Shown piece after piece: positions 48,931-58,211 of a DNA stretch of 64,000 nt. The position numbers were made by a program, and so were the translations under genes. A model generated the notes under the pieces. It saw nothing but the letters and a program-made list of their open reading frames with translations, did no database searches and had not been told where the DNA came from. Source of the DNA: an uncultured Neglectibacter sp. (GTDB taxonomy: Bacteria; Bacillota; Clostridia; Oscillospirales; Acutalibacteraceae); contig CAMNSA010000002.1 in assembly GCA_946554335.1 (NCBI GenBank), positions 62,001-126,000 of the forward strand, written 5' to 3'. How positions within the stretch are numbered: position 1 is the stretch's first letter; every line of letters begins with the position of its first letter.

Positions 48931-50700
48931 TCAGCTCTCCAGCTGGGCTGTGTACAGATGATAATAATACCCCTGCTTTTCTAAGAGCTCCTTGTGGCTG
49001 CCCATCTCGGCGATCCCCTTATTGGAGATATAGAGGATGCGGTCGCTGTTCTTGATGGTGGAAAGGCGGTGGGCGATGATAAAGGAGGTGCGTCCCTCCA
49101 ACAGGGCGTTAAGGCCCTCCTGCAAAAGCCGTTCTGTTTTGGCGTCGATGGAAGAGGTGGCCTCGTCCAGCACCAGGATCTTCGGGTCGGAAAGCAGCGT
49201 TCTGGCAAAGGCCACCAGCTGCTTTTGCCCCTGAGAAAGGCGGGAACCTCTCTCGTTTACCTGGGTGTAGTAGCCGTCCTCCATCTCGCTGATGAATTCG
49301 TGAGCCCGCACTGTTTTTGCGGCGGCAATCACCTCTTCATCCGTGGCGTCCAGCTTGCCGTAGCGGATATTGTCCATAATGGTGCCGGAAAAGATGAAGC
49401 TGTCCTGCAGCATGATGCCCATCTGAGAGCGCAGGGAGTGAAGCGTCACTCCGGCAATATCCACGCCGTCCAGCAGCAGCTTTCCTTCGTTGATATTGTA
49501 AAAGCGGGAAAGCAGATTGACCACCGTGGTTTTCCCCGCTCCGGTAGGACCTACCAGGGCGATGGATTCACCGGCCTTGACCTTCAGGTTGAAGTGCTCC
49601 AGCACATTCACAGTGCCGTCATAGGAGAAGGTCACATCGTCAAAGCACACATCGCCGCGAATGGGAGGCAGCTCGGTGGCGTTGGGCGCGTCGTCCACCG
49701 TAATGGGCTCGTCGATCATTTCAAAAATGCGTTCCAGATAGGCGACGGCGTTGATGAAGGTATTGTAGAGGTTGGCAAGGTTCAAAATAGGCTGCCAGAA
49801 GCGTCTCGCGTAGGAGGAAATGGCGATGAGGGTGCCGATCTGTACTTCCGGCCCCAGCATGGCAAGCCCCACCAGATACATGGCCCCGATCACCCAGGTG
49901 GAGATGTTTTCCACCGAATACCAAACCAGGTTGGAGGTGTACTGCGCCTTCATCCAGGTGCGGTAGCAGTTCTTGTTAAGCTTGTCGAAGATCCCGGCAT
50001 TTTCCTCTTCCCGGGTAAAGGCCTGGGTGATCTTCATGCCGTCCAGGCTTTCGTGGAGATAGGCGTTTAGGTTGGAGCTCTTGTTGGAGACATCCTGCCA
50101 GGCCCGGCGCTGTGCGGGCTTGATCAGCAGCACGATCACAAGGAACAACGGGATGCCCGCCACCACCACAAGGGCCAGGCGCCAATCGCAGGCGAACATA
50201 AAGATGGCGATCAGGATCAGGTTAAAGATCTCCAGCACGAAGTTGATGATGCCGTTAGACAAAGCGTCGGAGACGCTGTTTACATAATTGATCACTCGGG
50301 TCAGGATCTTTCCGTGAGGACGGTCATCGTAAAACTGGAAGGAAAGCCGCTGCAGGTGTTCAAACAGGTCTTTGCGGATATCGTAGATGATCTCCTGGCC
50401 TACCACGATCATGTACTTGGACCGGGCTCTGCCAAAGAGAATGGAAAGAACGATGGAAGCGAGCATAATAGAGGCAAGCAGGAAAAGCTCGCCCCAATCC
50501 TTGTTGGGTACGGAGACATTGATGGCGCGCTGGATCAGTGTGGGACCGATCAGGGCGCAGGCGGCGGAGATAGCGGAGTAGATCAGCGAGAGGATCATCT
50601 TTTTCTTGTGTCTGCCGATATACACGCCCGCCCGCAGCAAATGCTTGATATTAAATGGGGTTTCCAGGTTTTCGTCTACATCAAAGCGATTTCTTGCCAT
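48931..50700 (-). CDS. Type I ABC exporter subunit (TMD-NBD fusion)
   Basis: This 589-residue half-transporter has six helices in residues 20-300 (MILSLIYSAISAACALIGPT and others). Its ATPase domain has Walker A GPTGAGKTTVVN, signature RLSQGQKQLVAF, Walker B ILVLDEATSSIDA and switch His (IIAHRLST). It pairs with the gene at 50702, which ends 1 base before this one begins, forming a heterodimeric exporter for drugs, lipids or peptides. ATG 50700 (MARNRFDVDEN) is the preferred start; a longer frame exists upstream. Confidence 0.93.
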   Translation of the reverse strand: MARNRFDVDENLETPFNIKHLLRAGVYIGRHKKKMILSLIYSAISAACALIGPTLIQRAINVSVPNKDWGELFLLASIMLASIVLSILFGRARSKYMIVVGQEIIYDIRKDLFEHLQRLSFQFYDDRPHGKILTRVINYVNSVSDALSNGIINFVLEIFNLILIAIFMFACDWRLALVVVAGIPLFLVIVLLIKPAQRRAWQDVSNKSSNLNAYLHESLDGMKITQAFTREEENAGIFDKLNKNCYRTWMKAQYTSNLVWYSVENISTWVIGAMYLVGLAMLGPEVQIGTLIAISSYARRFWQPILNLANLYNTFINAVAYLERIFEMIDEPITVDDAPNATELPPIRGDVCFDDVTFSYDGTVNVLEHFNLKVKAGESIALVGPTGAGKTTVVNLLSRFYNINEGKLLLDGVDIAGVTLHSLRSQMGIMLQDSFIFSGTIMDNIRYGKLDATDEEVIAAAKTVRAHEFISEMEDGYYTQVNERGSRLSQGQKQLVAFARTLLSDPKILVLDEATSSIDAKTERLLQEGLNALLEGRTSFIIAHRLSTIKNSDRILYISNKGIAEMGSHKELLEKQGYYYHLYTAQLES

Positions 50701-50701
50701 G

Positions 50702-52468
50702 TTATTCCTCTCCTTTCTCTTCTTCCATGCCGTTTTGCAGAAGGAAGACTTCTCTGTAGTAGCCGGGTTGTTGGGAAAGCTCCTCATGAGTTCCGCAGGC
50801 CGTGATCTCTCCCTTGTCGATGATAACGATCTTGTCCGCCCGTTTGGTAGTGGAAATTCGCTGGGCCACGATCAGCTTGGTACAGGGGAAGGAAAGGTGA
50901 GCTAACTGCTCTTGAATGTACTTTTCTGTTTCCAGATCCACCGCAGAGGTGGTGTCGTCCAGAATGAGGATAGAGGGCTTTACGGCCAGAGCTCGCGCCA
51001 AAGCGATGCGCTGCTTCTGCCCGCCGGAAAGGCCGGTGCCTCTTTCGCCGATGACGGTGTCAAACCCTTCAGGCAGCTTTTCGGCAAAGTCCACATCCGC
51101 CATCTTAGCAAACTCCTTGACCTCTTCCTCGCTGAGCTGAGTGTTCCCGTAAGCGATATTGCCGTCCACAGAATCGGAAAACAGGAATACATCCTGAGTG
51201 GCAATGCCGATAGAGGAGCGAAGATCAGAAAGGTGATAGCGGTTGGCGGGCGTCCCGTCGATCAAAAGCTGTCCTTCGCTCACATCGGAAAACCGGGGGA
51301 TCAGATTTACAAGCGAGGTCTTTCCGGCGCCAGTGGGGCCCATGATGGCCACGGTCTCTCCGGGCTTGACCTGCAGATTGATATGCTTGAGAACCTGGGA
51401 ACCGTGCAGATTAAGGGATACATCCCGGAATTCGATCTCGCCCGTCATGCGGGAGGTGAGCCTCACCGCATCGTCCCGGGAGGTGATGGTGGACTTGGAG
51501 TAGTACAGCTCGATCACCTTGGAGGCGCTGGCGAAGAACCGCTGCAGGTCGTTGATGTGCATACCCAGCATCCGCATGGGATTCGTCAGCGTCCAGCACA
51601 GGGAGTTGAACAGCGTGAAGGTGCCGATGGTGATGCGGCCCCAGATCAGGAAAGCGCCGCCCACCAGCAGCACGGCAATGGCGAGAGACTGAGAGAGCCC
51701 GTCAATATAGGGACTGAATTTCAGCCACATGAGAGAGGCTTTGGTGTTTGCCGTTTTATAGGCCTGATTCTTCTCATCAAACCTGGCAATTTCATAATCC
51801 TCTCTGGCAAAGGCCTTCACCACACGGTTGCCGGAAATATTCTCTTGTGCAGCCGTATTCAGCTGAGAAAGGCGTTCTCTCAGATTTACATAGAGGGGAT
51901 GGACCCGCTTGGAAAACATCTTCGTCAAAACAAAGATAGCAGGGGTCACGGCCAAAAGACAAAGGGCGAAAAGCCAGTCTGTGAGAAGGAAGCAGATCGA
52001 GGTGGTAAGAAACAGCATGCAGCAGTCGATAAGCTGCCGAATGACCCATGCCACCATAAAGCGTACCATATCCAGGTCGCCGGTAAGGCGGGTCATCATA
52101 TCACCGGTACGATTCCTGCTGTAGAAGTCCTGGTCCTGCTCCTGCATGTTTTGATACAACTGCCTGCGAAGCCGAAAAATCAACTTCTGGGAACAGGTTT
52201 CATAGGTCATAACCGATACATAGTTGAGGGTCGTGCGAAACAGCGTAAAGCCGATCAGCGCCCCCACCAGCCAGACAAGCCGGTGAAAGTCTGCGTCTGT
52301 CACGGTGCCGGAGGATAAAAGCGGAGTGAAGACCGTGTCCATGATATTGGCCGTGATCAGGGAATTCCCCAGCACCAGTACCGCCAAAACGGCCGTAGAG
52401 ATCAAGGCGAGGACATATCGCTTTCGGCACCCTTCCAGATTTTTCCATACCCACTTCAGTTGAAACAT
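50702..52468 (-). CDS. Type I ABC exporter subunit (TMD-NBD fusion)
   Basis: This 588-residue half-transporter has six helices, Walker A GPTGAGKTSLVN, signature GLSGGQKQRIALARAL and Walker B ILILDDTTSAVDL. The catalytic Glu after Walker B is Asp (DD), which marks it as the degenerate half of a heterodimer; its partner has the normal Glu (DE). ATG 52468 has AAAGGTGAT upstream. It is the first gene of the pair. Confidence 0.93.
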   Translation of the reverse strand: MFQLKWVWKNLEGCRKRYVLALISTAVLAVLVLGNSLITANIMDTVFTPLLSSGTVTDADFHRLVWLVGALIGFTLFRTTLNYVSVMTYETCSQKLIFRLRRQLYQNMQEQDQDFYSRNRTGDMMTRLTGDLDMVRFMVAWVIRQLIDCCMLFLTTSICFLLTDWLFALCLLAVTPAIFVLTKMFSKRVHPLYVNLRERLSQLNTAAQENISGNRVVKAFAREDYEIARFDEKNQAYKTANTKASLMWLKFSPYIDGLSQSLAIAVLLVGGAFLIWGRITIGTFTLFNSLCWTLTNPMRMLGMHINDLQRFFASASKVIELYYSKSTITSRDDAVRLTSRMTGEIEFRDVSLNLHGSQVLKHINLQVKPGETVAIMGPTGAGKTSLVNLIPRFSDVSEGQLLIDGTPANRYHLSDLRSSIGIATQDVFLFSDSVDGNIAYGNTQLSEEEVKEFAKMADVDFAEKLPEGFDTVIGERGTGLSGGQKQRIALARALAVKPSILILDDTTSAVDLETEKYIQEQLAHLSFPCTKLIVAQRISTTKRADKIVIIDKGEITACGTHEELSQQPGYYREVFLLQNGMEEEKGEE

Positions 52469-52575
52469 CTGAATCACCTTTCTTTTTCATAATGCTCCCA
52501 TTTGAACAGGACAAAAAAGAAACCGTATTTCTCCTCCCACCTGCTTTGTACAACGGGAAATCAAAGCTTTAAACT

Positions 52576-52581
52576 ATTATA
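52576..52581 (-). promoter_or_regulatory. Possible -10 of the ABC exporter operon
   Basis: TATAAT on the minus strand, about 108 bases before the start at 52468. The expected -35 position reads CTTTTC, a weak match, so this is tentative. The rest of 52469-52745 shows no gene. Confidence 0.4.
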
Positions 52582-52745
52582 GCGGACAGGGAGAAAAAGA
52601 AAAGCCTTTTTCCCAAATTGCTTTTCAGCAAAAAGTGGATTTTTGCGAAAAATCATTTTCGGAACTGTGCAAAATAACGATATGCCTTTTTTGACAAAAA
52701 AGGGAGCAGGGCCCTCCTGCACTTTCCACCCTCTTCCCGGAAAAA

Positions 52746-52780
52746 CACTTGCGGGCCGTAAAAAATACGGCCCGCAAGTG
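52746..52780. terminator. Bidirectional terminator after the oxidoreductase operon
   Basis: A 15-bp perfect stem (CACTTGCGGGCCGTA/TACGGCCCGCAAGTG) with an AAAAA loop. The minus strand is followed by TTTTTCC, the plus strand by CTTCTTTTTTTT. Confidence 0.85.
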
Positions 52781-52848
52781 CTTCTTTTTTTTCTGCAAAA
52801 ACCTGTGCCGCGCACAGAAGTTCCTGATGCTTTTTTTGATGTGTGTCG

Positions 52849-53400
52849 TTACTGCTGCGCGCCCAGAGCGATGGCCTTGCGGTTGACTCCCAGCATATCC
52901 GCCTTGCGGGGAGGAATACACTTTTGAATGGCCGCATCCAGGATCTCGTCGGTACAGAAGGCCCAGTCGCCGCTGGTGCACACCTGAGAGAAAAGCTTCC
53001 CCAATAGGATCATATTGGAAAGACCGCGAACCTCCTCCTTCTCGGCCAGAGCGGAAGAGGGAATATAGAACACGGAAACATCTGTACGTTCCACCTTCTT
53101 ATCGATGAGGGCGCTGTCCAGAATGATCACGCCGCCGGGCTCCACGGCGTCCACGAATTTATCCAGGGAGGGAAGGTTCATGGCCACCAGCACATTGGGA
53201 TTGGTCACCAGGGGAGAGCCGATGGGTCGATCCGAAATGCACACGCTGCAGTTGGCGGTGCCGCCGCGCATTTCCGGCCCGTAGGAGGGAAGCCAGGAGA
53301 TCTCCTTGTCCGCCAGAAGCCCGGCGTAAGCCGTCACCTTTCCGGCGAACAGAACGCCCTGCCCGCCGAAGCCGGCAAAGACAATGTTCAGGTCTTTCAT
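52849..53400 (-). CDS. 2-oxoacid:ferredoxin oxidoreductase gamma subunit
   Basis: This 183-residue subunit has the opening [20 protein letters not shown], the CoA/thioester-handling domain of the PorC/KorC/VorC type. It also has [20 protein letters not shown], characteristic of the family. Its ATG overlaps the TPP-subunit stop (ATGA). It completes an enzyme that oxidatively decarboxylates a 2-oxoacid to an acyl-CoA and reduces ferredoxin. Confidence 0.93.
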   Translation of the reverse strand: MKDLNIVFAGFGGQGVLFAGKVTAYAGLLADKEISWLPSYGPEMRGGTANCSVCISDRPIGSPLVTNPNVLVAMNLPSLDKFVDAVEPGGVIILDSALIDKKVERTDVSVFYIPSSALAEKEEVRGLSNMILLGKLFSQVCTSGDWAFCTDEILDAAIQKCIPPRKADMLGVNRKAIALGAQQ

Positions 53401-54152
53401 TTTACCTTCACTCCTTCCTCCACATCCTTATAAACACCTAAGGGATAGTAGGGCAGCATATTTTCTTCCAGCCACTTGAGAGCCTCCACCGGAGAAAGTC
53501 CCCAGTTAGTGGGGCAGGTGGAAAGCACCTCCACAATGGAATAACCCTTGCCGTCGAGCTGGTTCTGGAATGCCTTTTTAATAGCCTTACGGGCCATATT
53601 CACATTCTTTACATTGTTTACCGTCACCCGCTGGGCGAAAGCCACGCCGTCTAGGGTGGAGAGCATTTCGCACACCTTTACGGGGTAACCGGCGGTGTTC
53701 ACATCTCTTCCGTAGGGGGTGGTCTGGGTGATCTGGCCCGGCAGGGAGGTGGGGGCCATCTGGCCGCCGGTCATGCCATAGATGGCGTTATTGATAAAGA
53801 TCACGGTGATGTTTTCCCCTCTGGTAGCCGCGTGGACGGTTTCCGCCGTGCCGATAGCTGCCAGGTCGCCGTCTCCCTGATAGGTGAAGATCACATTCTC
53901 GGGGCGGGCCCGCTTCAGACCCGTGGCCACCGCCTGGGCTCTGCCGTGAGGGGCCTGTACCATATCACAGGAAAAATAATCGTAGCACATCACAGAGCAG
54001 CCCACAGAGGCCACGCCTACCGTCTTGCCCTCTACGCCCAGCTCCTCGATGGCCTGGGCGACCAGGCGGTGAACAATGCCGTGGGTGCAGCCGGGGCAGT
54101 AATGCATGGGCGCGTCGGTCAAGACCTTGGGCTTTTGAAATACGATTGCCAT
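53397..54152 (-). CDS. 2-oxoacid:ferredoxin oxidoreductase beta (TPP) subunit
   Basis: This 251-residue subunit binds thiamine pyrophosphate: GDGDLAAIGTAETVHAATRG and NNAIYGMTGGQMAP form the cofactor loop. CPGCTHGIVHRL at the start resembles a cluster-binding motif seen in Kor/Vor beta subunits. It follows the alpha subunit by 87 bases. Confidence 0.93.
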   Translation of the reverse strand: MAIVFQKPKVLTDAPMHYCPGCTHGIVHRLVAQAIEELGVEGKTVGVASVGCSVMCYDYFSCDMVQAPHGRAQAVATGLKRARPENVIFTYQGDGDLAAIGTAETVHAATRGENITVIFINNAIYGMTGGQMAPTSLPGQITQTTPYGRDVNTAGYPVKVCEMLSTLDGVAFAQRVTVNNVKNVNMARKAIKKAFQNQLDGKGYSIVEVLSTCPTNWGLSPVEALKWLEENMLPYYPLGVYKDVEEGVKVK

Positions 54153-54239
54153 ATCAAAACTTCCTTTCTTCTCTTCTTCATGTTGCGGGGCAGAGGGAAG
54201 AGATACACCCCCAAAAGGGCCTTCCCCAAGCGATCGTTC

Positions 54240-55286
54240 CTAGATCAGCTTTTCTATCTGCTCCAGCACTTGGGCGGGCGTGGGGATCATGCCGCCGGTG
54301 CGCCCGTAAAAATGGACCGGAAGCTTGCAGTTGATGGCAAGCCTTACATCGTCCACCATCTGTCCCATGCTCATTTCCACCGCCAGCATTGCCTTGGCGT
54401 GCGAAGCTGCCTTCTGCAGGGCGTTCACCGGGAAGGGCCACAGGGTGATGGGCCGAATGAGGCCCGCCTTCAGCCCCTTTTCCCGGGCCTTGTTGACCGC
54501 GCTTCTCACCACACGGGAGGAGGCGCCGTAGGCCACTAAAATGAGGTCTGCATCGTCCGTTAAGTACTCCTCGCAAAGCTGTTCTTTTTCCTTGACGGTC
54601 TCATAGCGGGCATAGCGCTCTCTGACAAGAGCCTCCAGCTTGTCGGGGGTGAGATAAAGGGAGTTGATAATATTGTGGGTCCGTTTTCCCTGATGGCCCG
54701 AGGCGGCCCAGGGCTTTTCCGGAAGCTTCTTCTCCCCCTCTTCCGGCAGAGAGACAGGCTCCATCATCTGGCCCAGCATGCCGTCCGCCAGGATCATGGC
54801 GGGCATCCGGTACTCGTCCGCCTTGTCGAAAGCCTTGGACACCAGGTCTACCATTTCCTGCACGGTGGAGGGGGCAAATACCAGGATCTGGAAATCGCCG
54901 TGGCCCAGAGCCTTGGTGGCCTGCCAATAGTCGGCCTGGGAGGGCTGGATACCGCCTAAACCCGGGCCGCCGCGCTGGACATTGATGATGACCGCCGGCA
55001 GGTCGGAGCCTGCCATATAGGAGATTCCCTCGCCCTTTAAACTGATCCCGGGGGAGGAGGAAGAGGTCATGGCGCGGATCCCGGCGGCCGAAGCGCCCAG
55101 CACCATGTTGATGGCGGCGATTTCAGACTCCGCCTGTAAGTAAGTGCCGCCGATCTTGGGCATCTGCTTGGACATATAGGCGGCAAGCTCTGTCTGAGGA
55201 GTGATGGGATATCCGAAGAAATGGCGGCAGCCCGCGCTGATGGCAGCCTGTGCCAGCGCCTCATTTCCCTTCATCAAAACTTTCAT
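54240..55286 (-). CDS. vorB: 2-oxoacid:ferredoxin oxidoreductase alpha subunit (VorB-like)
   Basis: This 348-residue subunit resembles the 3-methyl-2-oxobutanoate/2-oxoglutarate class: FFGYPITPQTELAAYMSK, ASAAGIRAMTSSSSPGISLK and the C-terminal VEMSMGQMVDDVRLAI segment. The exact substrate (branched-chain or 2-oxoglutarate) cannot be settled by eye. The order P-loop ATPase, ferredoxin, alpha, beta, gamma is a full operon. AAGGAAGG precedes the ATG. Confidence 0.92.
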   Translation of the reverse strand: MKVLMKGNEALAQAAISAGCRHFFGYPITPQTELAAYMSKQMPKIGGTYLQAESEIAAINMVLGASAAGIRAMTSSSSPGISLKGEGISYMAGSDLPAVIINVQRGGPGLGGIQPSQADYWQATKALGHGDFQILVFAPSTVQEMVDLVSKAFDKADEYRMPAMILADGMLGQMMEPVSLPEEGEKKLPEKPWAASGHQGKRTHNIINSLYLTPDKLEALVRERYARYETVKEKEQLCEEYLTDDADLILVAYGASSRVVRSAVNKAREKGLKAGLIRPITLWPFPVNALQKAASHAKAMLAVEMSMGQMVDDVRLAINCKLPVHFYGRTGGMIPTPAQVLEQIEKLI

Positions 55287-55301
55287 GCGTTTTCCTTCCT
55301 T

Positions 55302-55508
55302 TCACTTTTCAACTGTGATGGCCGTATCGGGGCACATGGTGGCGCAGGCCGCGCACCCTACGCACTTGTCGGGGGCGACGAGCCGGGCCGGATGGTAGCC
55401 CTTGCTGTTGAGCTTGTCCTTCGCAAGCTCAATGATATGCAAAGGGCAGGCGTGTACGCACATGGAACAGCCCTTGCACACCTTTTCATCAACGATGATC
55501 CTTGCCAT
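55302..55508 (-). CDS. Ferredoxin-type delta subunit (2x[4Fe-4S])
   Basis: This 68-residue protein has CKGCSMCVHACP and CVGCAACATMCP, two classic four-cysteine [4Fe-4S] motifs. It is the electron-carrying delta subunit of the oxidoreductase encoded directly downstream. AGGAGGG precedes the ATG. Confidence 0.95.
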   Translation of the reverse strand: MARIIVDEKVCKGCSMCVHACPLHIIELAKDKLNSKGYHPARLVAPDKCVGCAACATMCPDTAITVEK

Positions 55509-55575
55509 AAATTTCCCTCCTTGGAGTAATTGGAATATCGCAGTCGGAAGAATTGGGGCAAGTCCGGCAGAGGAC

Positions 55576-56244
55576 TTAATCTTCCCAGGAAAACTTCACA
55601 TAGCGTTCAACGGGCAGCAATCCCTTGGGAAGCGCGGCTCCCTCTTCGATAGCAAAATTGGGAATGGTGGAATAACAGAGAGGCAGCATGCAGAGCTTCG
55701 CCGTCTCTTCTGCAAAAGGAAGAGCGGAAAGCACGGTGGAAAGGGTGGTTTCCACGCCCAGGTGGGAGTTGTTGACCACTCCGGTGGCGCGAAGGCGTGA
55801 GGCCGCTTCGATCTCCCGAAGCAGCTGCGCGTTTTCCCCGGGCGTCTGAGAGAGGATGCGGTAACGGTTGATCACATAGAGCATCTCATATTCTCTTTGG
55901 GAGAACTGTTCAAAAAGCCCGCCCAGGGCCACAGCCCCGGCGTCGTCCCCTCCGGCGTCCAGAAATACCGGATCTTCTGATTCAAAAATGGAATAGATTT
56001 CCGGCGGAAGAGTGGGGGTGTCCAGCGTGGTTCCCGCGAAGACCGGGGCGATCAGCCGGACCCCGTACCGCTTTAGAAGCTCCCGGTATTCAGAGGAGCG
56101 GAAATAGGGGTTCACAATGTCCAGATCCACCACTGTTACCTGCCTGCCCTCTTTGGCTTTATTCAGGGCCAGGTTCAGGGTGAGATTTGTTTTTCCGCAG
56201 CCGTAATGGCCGCAGATGACGGTGAGCTTTCCCCGGTTTCCCAT
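55576..56244 (-). CDS. P-loop ATPase, first gene of the oxidoreductase operon
   Basis: This 222-residue protein has Walker A GHYGCGKTNLTLNLA at residues 12-26, a MinD/CobQ-like VVDLDIVNPYFRS and FLDAGGDD, and a NNSHLG base-recognition element. It resembles deviant-Walker ATPases but lacks the second Lys. It may assemble or activate the iron-sulfur enzyme downstream, which is 68 bases away. A hairpin (56280-56315) lies in its 5' leader. Confidence 0.8.
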   Translation of the reverse strand: MGNRGKLTVICGHYGCGKTNLTLNLALNKAKEGRQVTVVDLDIVNPYFRSSEYRELLKRYGVRLIAPVFAGTTLDTPTLPPEIYSIFESEDPVFLDAGGDDAGAVALGGLFEQFSQREYEMLYVINRYRILSQTPGENAQLLREIEAASRLRATGVVNNSHLGVETTLSTVLSALPFAEETAKLCMLPLCYSTIPNFAIEEGAALPKGLLPVERYVKFSWED

Positions 56245-56321
56245 AGCGCTTCCTTTCTTTATCCCTGTTCTCTATGAACCAGAGACCGCGAAGAAAAATT
56301 CTTCGGCGATCTCTGCTCTTT

Positions 56322-56350
56322 ATCATAGCACAAAGCGGGCGGCCGTTCAA
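56322..56350 (-). promoter_or_regulatory. Promoter of the oxidoreductase operon
   Basis: On the minus strand TTGAAC at 56350-56345 and TATGAT at 56327-56322 with a 17-base spacer. The RNA begins with a near-perfect hairpin at about 56280-56315 (one mismatch and one bulge). Confidence 0.75.
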
Positions 56351-56539
56351 CAAAAATCACTGCTTTAACACAGTAAAATATTGGATCGGCGGTTTTTTCG
56401 GCGCTTTTCCCAATTTTCAAAAAAGGTGTGGAGACCATGTTTTCAAAAGAGGAAAAGATACGCGTAAGAAATTATTCAAAAAAGGTTCATAGAGGTCTTA
56501 CAGAAATTTCAAATCATCCTCGCATTGCCTTCATATTTA

Positions 56540-56729
56540 TCCCTTAGACTAAGACCATCGAAAGGAGGCGAGGCCCAAAAATCAAATTCGCGGCCTGAGA
56601 CTCAATCAAATTCAACATACTGTCCTTCTATCGGGCAAGAGACGGCAAAAGCCGTTTCGCGGCCAACGCCCGATAGATGCGGCAGACCAACAATCCCACC
56701 CCTGCGGTTCCCTTTGCAGGGGTGTTTTT
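56540..56729 (+). ncRNA. Candidate standalone structured RNA
   Basis: This gene-free stretch has a long-range stem CTATCGGGC (about 56633) with GCCCGATAG (about 56668), enclosing ACGGC-AAAA-GCCGT. An upstream GAGGCC/GGCCT pairing lies at about 56570-56608, and an intrinsic terminator (CACCCCTGC/GCAGGGGTG, T5) at 56697-56729. No plus-strand gene follows within 900 bases, so it is not a leader. Known classes (6S, SRP, RNase P, tmRNA, T-box) do not match. A short reading frame at 56525 runs through the terminator and is unlikely to be coding. Confidence 0.5.
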
Positions 56730-56819
56730 AATTGTATATTGCGCTGGTATGCCCTGGGGTTCCTTTAGTAGTTGTTAGATTGATATTGGTCGTTAGCTTG
56801 GCTCTCCCTTTGGGGCGCT

Positions 56820-56836
56820 GGTCGCCGGTGGCGACC
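56820..56836. repeat. Short perfect hairpin
   Basis: GGTCGCC-GGT-GGCGACC lies in the gene-free stretch 56730-56884. No T-run follows on either strand, so it is not a normal terminator. Confidence 0.4.
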
Positions 56837-56884
56837 GTCTAGCGCTGACCGCAACCGGCAGGTGAGACGCTGGCCGCTCCTCTC

Positions 56885-57472
56885 TTATGCTTCCTCCTCA
56901 TCTCCCGAAGAGATGCTGCTGATCAGGAATCCCACACAGCCGGATACAAAATCTCGAAGCTGGGCCACTGTGCCTGCCGCGCTGTCGTGCTCCATGCCGA
57001 AGTTGCGGAAAACCAGGAGGATCCCTAGGGCGGCCGCGCCGATGACCGCCACGATGATCTCCTGCTTGCAGGCCCTGCGGCTGCACCCTGTTTTTTTCGT
57101 ACTGCCGGAGGCAAACCCTTTTTCCGGTTTTTTGGAAGAGCTTTCAGCAGAAAAGCCCAGCTGGCCCTTCACTGTTGTGGAAGAAGGGGGCGAGGGCGAA
57201 AGCTCTTTTGGAGCAGCGGCTGTGGAATTTTGCACTTTTTTTCCTTTGTCGAAATTGGCGCTGACAAAATACCCGAAAATGGCAGCAGCCGAGGTGCGCA
57301 CCATCACATCGATGGTGTTTGCTTCCTTCCCGGAAGGGAGACTAAAAAACAGGGTGCAGCTGATCTCCGCCAGCAAGATCAACAGCGTGAGAAGCAGAAA
57401 TTTATCTACAAAGCAGACTCGCCGCCAAAAGGTAAAAAATCGTTTTTTCAATTCGTCCACCTCCTGTTCCAT
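56885..57472 (-). CDS. Unknown membrane protein
   Basis: This 195-residue protein has an N-terminal pair of helices (FVDKFLLLTLLILLAEISCTLFF pattern and SAAAIFGYFVSANF) and a C-terminal helix pair (EIIVAVIGAAALGILLVF and DFVSGCVGFLISSI). The middle (residues 85-130) is low-complexity Ser/Pro/Lys. No family is recognised. It could be a holin-like or sporulation protein by its topology. It lies next to the candidate RNA and the frameshifted small gene. Confidence 0.6.
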   Translation of the reverse strand: MEQEVDELKKRFFTFWRRVCFVDKFLLLTLLILLAEISCTLFFSLPSGKEANTIDVMVRTSAAAIFGYFVSANFDKGKKVQNSTAAAPKELSPSPPSSTTVKGQLGFSAESSSKKPEKGFASGSTKKTGCSRRACKQEIIVAVIGAAALGILLVFRNFGMEHDSAAGTVAQLRDFVSGCVGFLISSISSGDEEEA

Positions 57473-57627
57473 AGTATCGCGAAAGGGACTGTCTGGTGCG
57501 GGAGAAGGAACGCCTGTTCATTAATGATTTTCCGGCGGGGAAGCTTGACAGAAGCAGGAACGGGGCAGTAGAATTGAAATAGGAAGAGCAGGATACAGCT
57601 GGCTCGTTTTTAAGTGGGGTGAAACTG

Positions 57628-57977
57628 ATGAAAAAAGAAGCCGCCGGATTTTGATCACCGCCCTGGTTCTTGTGGCAGTTGTGGTCACAGGGGCGATCGT
57701 GGGGGCCTATAGCCTGGGAGAGAATCAAAAAAGGCTGTATCAGCAGTTGGGAAGGATCGAGACCCCGGAGGAATACTGGCAGTGGGCCGAAACCAGCCCT
57801 ACCTTCCGCAAGGAGTATTACTCTAACCTGTTTTACGAGCATCTGGAGGAAGAGTTCCGGGAAGAGAACAATTACCAGCAGGCGGACGAGCATTTCCAGG
57901 AAAAATGGCCGCAGTATATGAATGAATATAAAGACCGGGCGGTAGCAGAGGAACACCTTGTGAAGGTAGAGGAATAA
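57628..57977 (+). pseudogene. Small membrane protein, probable single-base frameshift at the start
   Basis: The frame from 57651 reads LITALVLVAVVVTGAIVGAY, a membrane helix, then a charged tail (EYWQWAETSPTFRKEYYSN). The only good start, ATG 57628 with GTGGGG upstream, is out of frame: its A-run has six A. Seven A would give MKKRSRRILITALVLV, a typical positively charged N-terminus. So the sequence either has a one-base deletion, slips in the A-run, or uses TTG 57651 without a binding site. Confidence 0.6.
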
Positions 57978-58030
57978 GAAAAATACCTTCTCCGCCAAAC
58001 CCCATCAAATAAAAAAATATTTTTTAGAAA

Positions 58031-58070
58031 AGGAACCGCCGCGACGAAAGGTCGCGGCGGTTCCTTTTTT
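58031..58070 (+). terminator. Intrinsic terminator
   Basis: A 15-bp stem (AGGAACCGCCGCGAC/GTCGCGGCGGTTCCT) with a 5-nt loop is followed by further T. Confidence 0.88.
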
Positions 58071-58211
58071 TACCATCTCCGAAAGTCTCCTTACAGCGGC
58101 TTATCATGGGGAGAATTGTTAAAATAAAACGCGAAAGAGGTGGCATAGTAAATAAGGGCGCAAAAGCAGCGCTGCTGTTTTTGAAATCTTCGCCCGGAGA
58201 GGGATGAATCG

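Noticed and set aside
48994-52318. Long plus-strand frames (358 and 468 residues) over the ABC exporter genes
   Set aside because: Antisense to genes with clear Walker motifs; composition is low-information His/Gly/Asp.
56525-56731. 68-residue plus-strand protein
   Set aside because: Its end includes the terminator stem and T-run; no ribosome binding site; the stretch folds as RNA.
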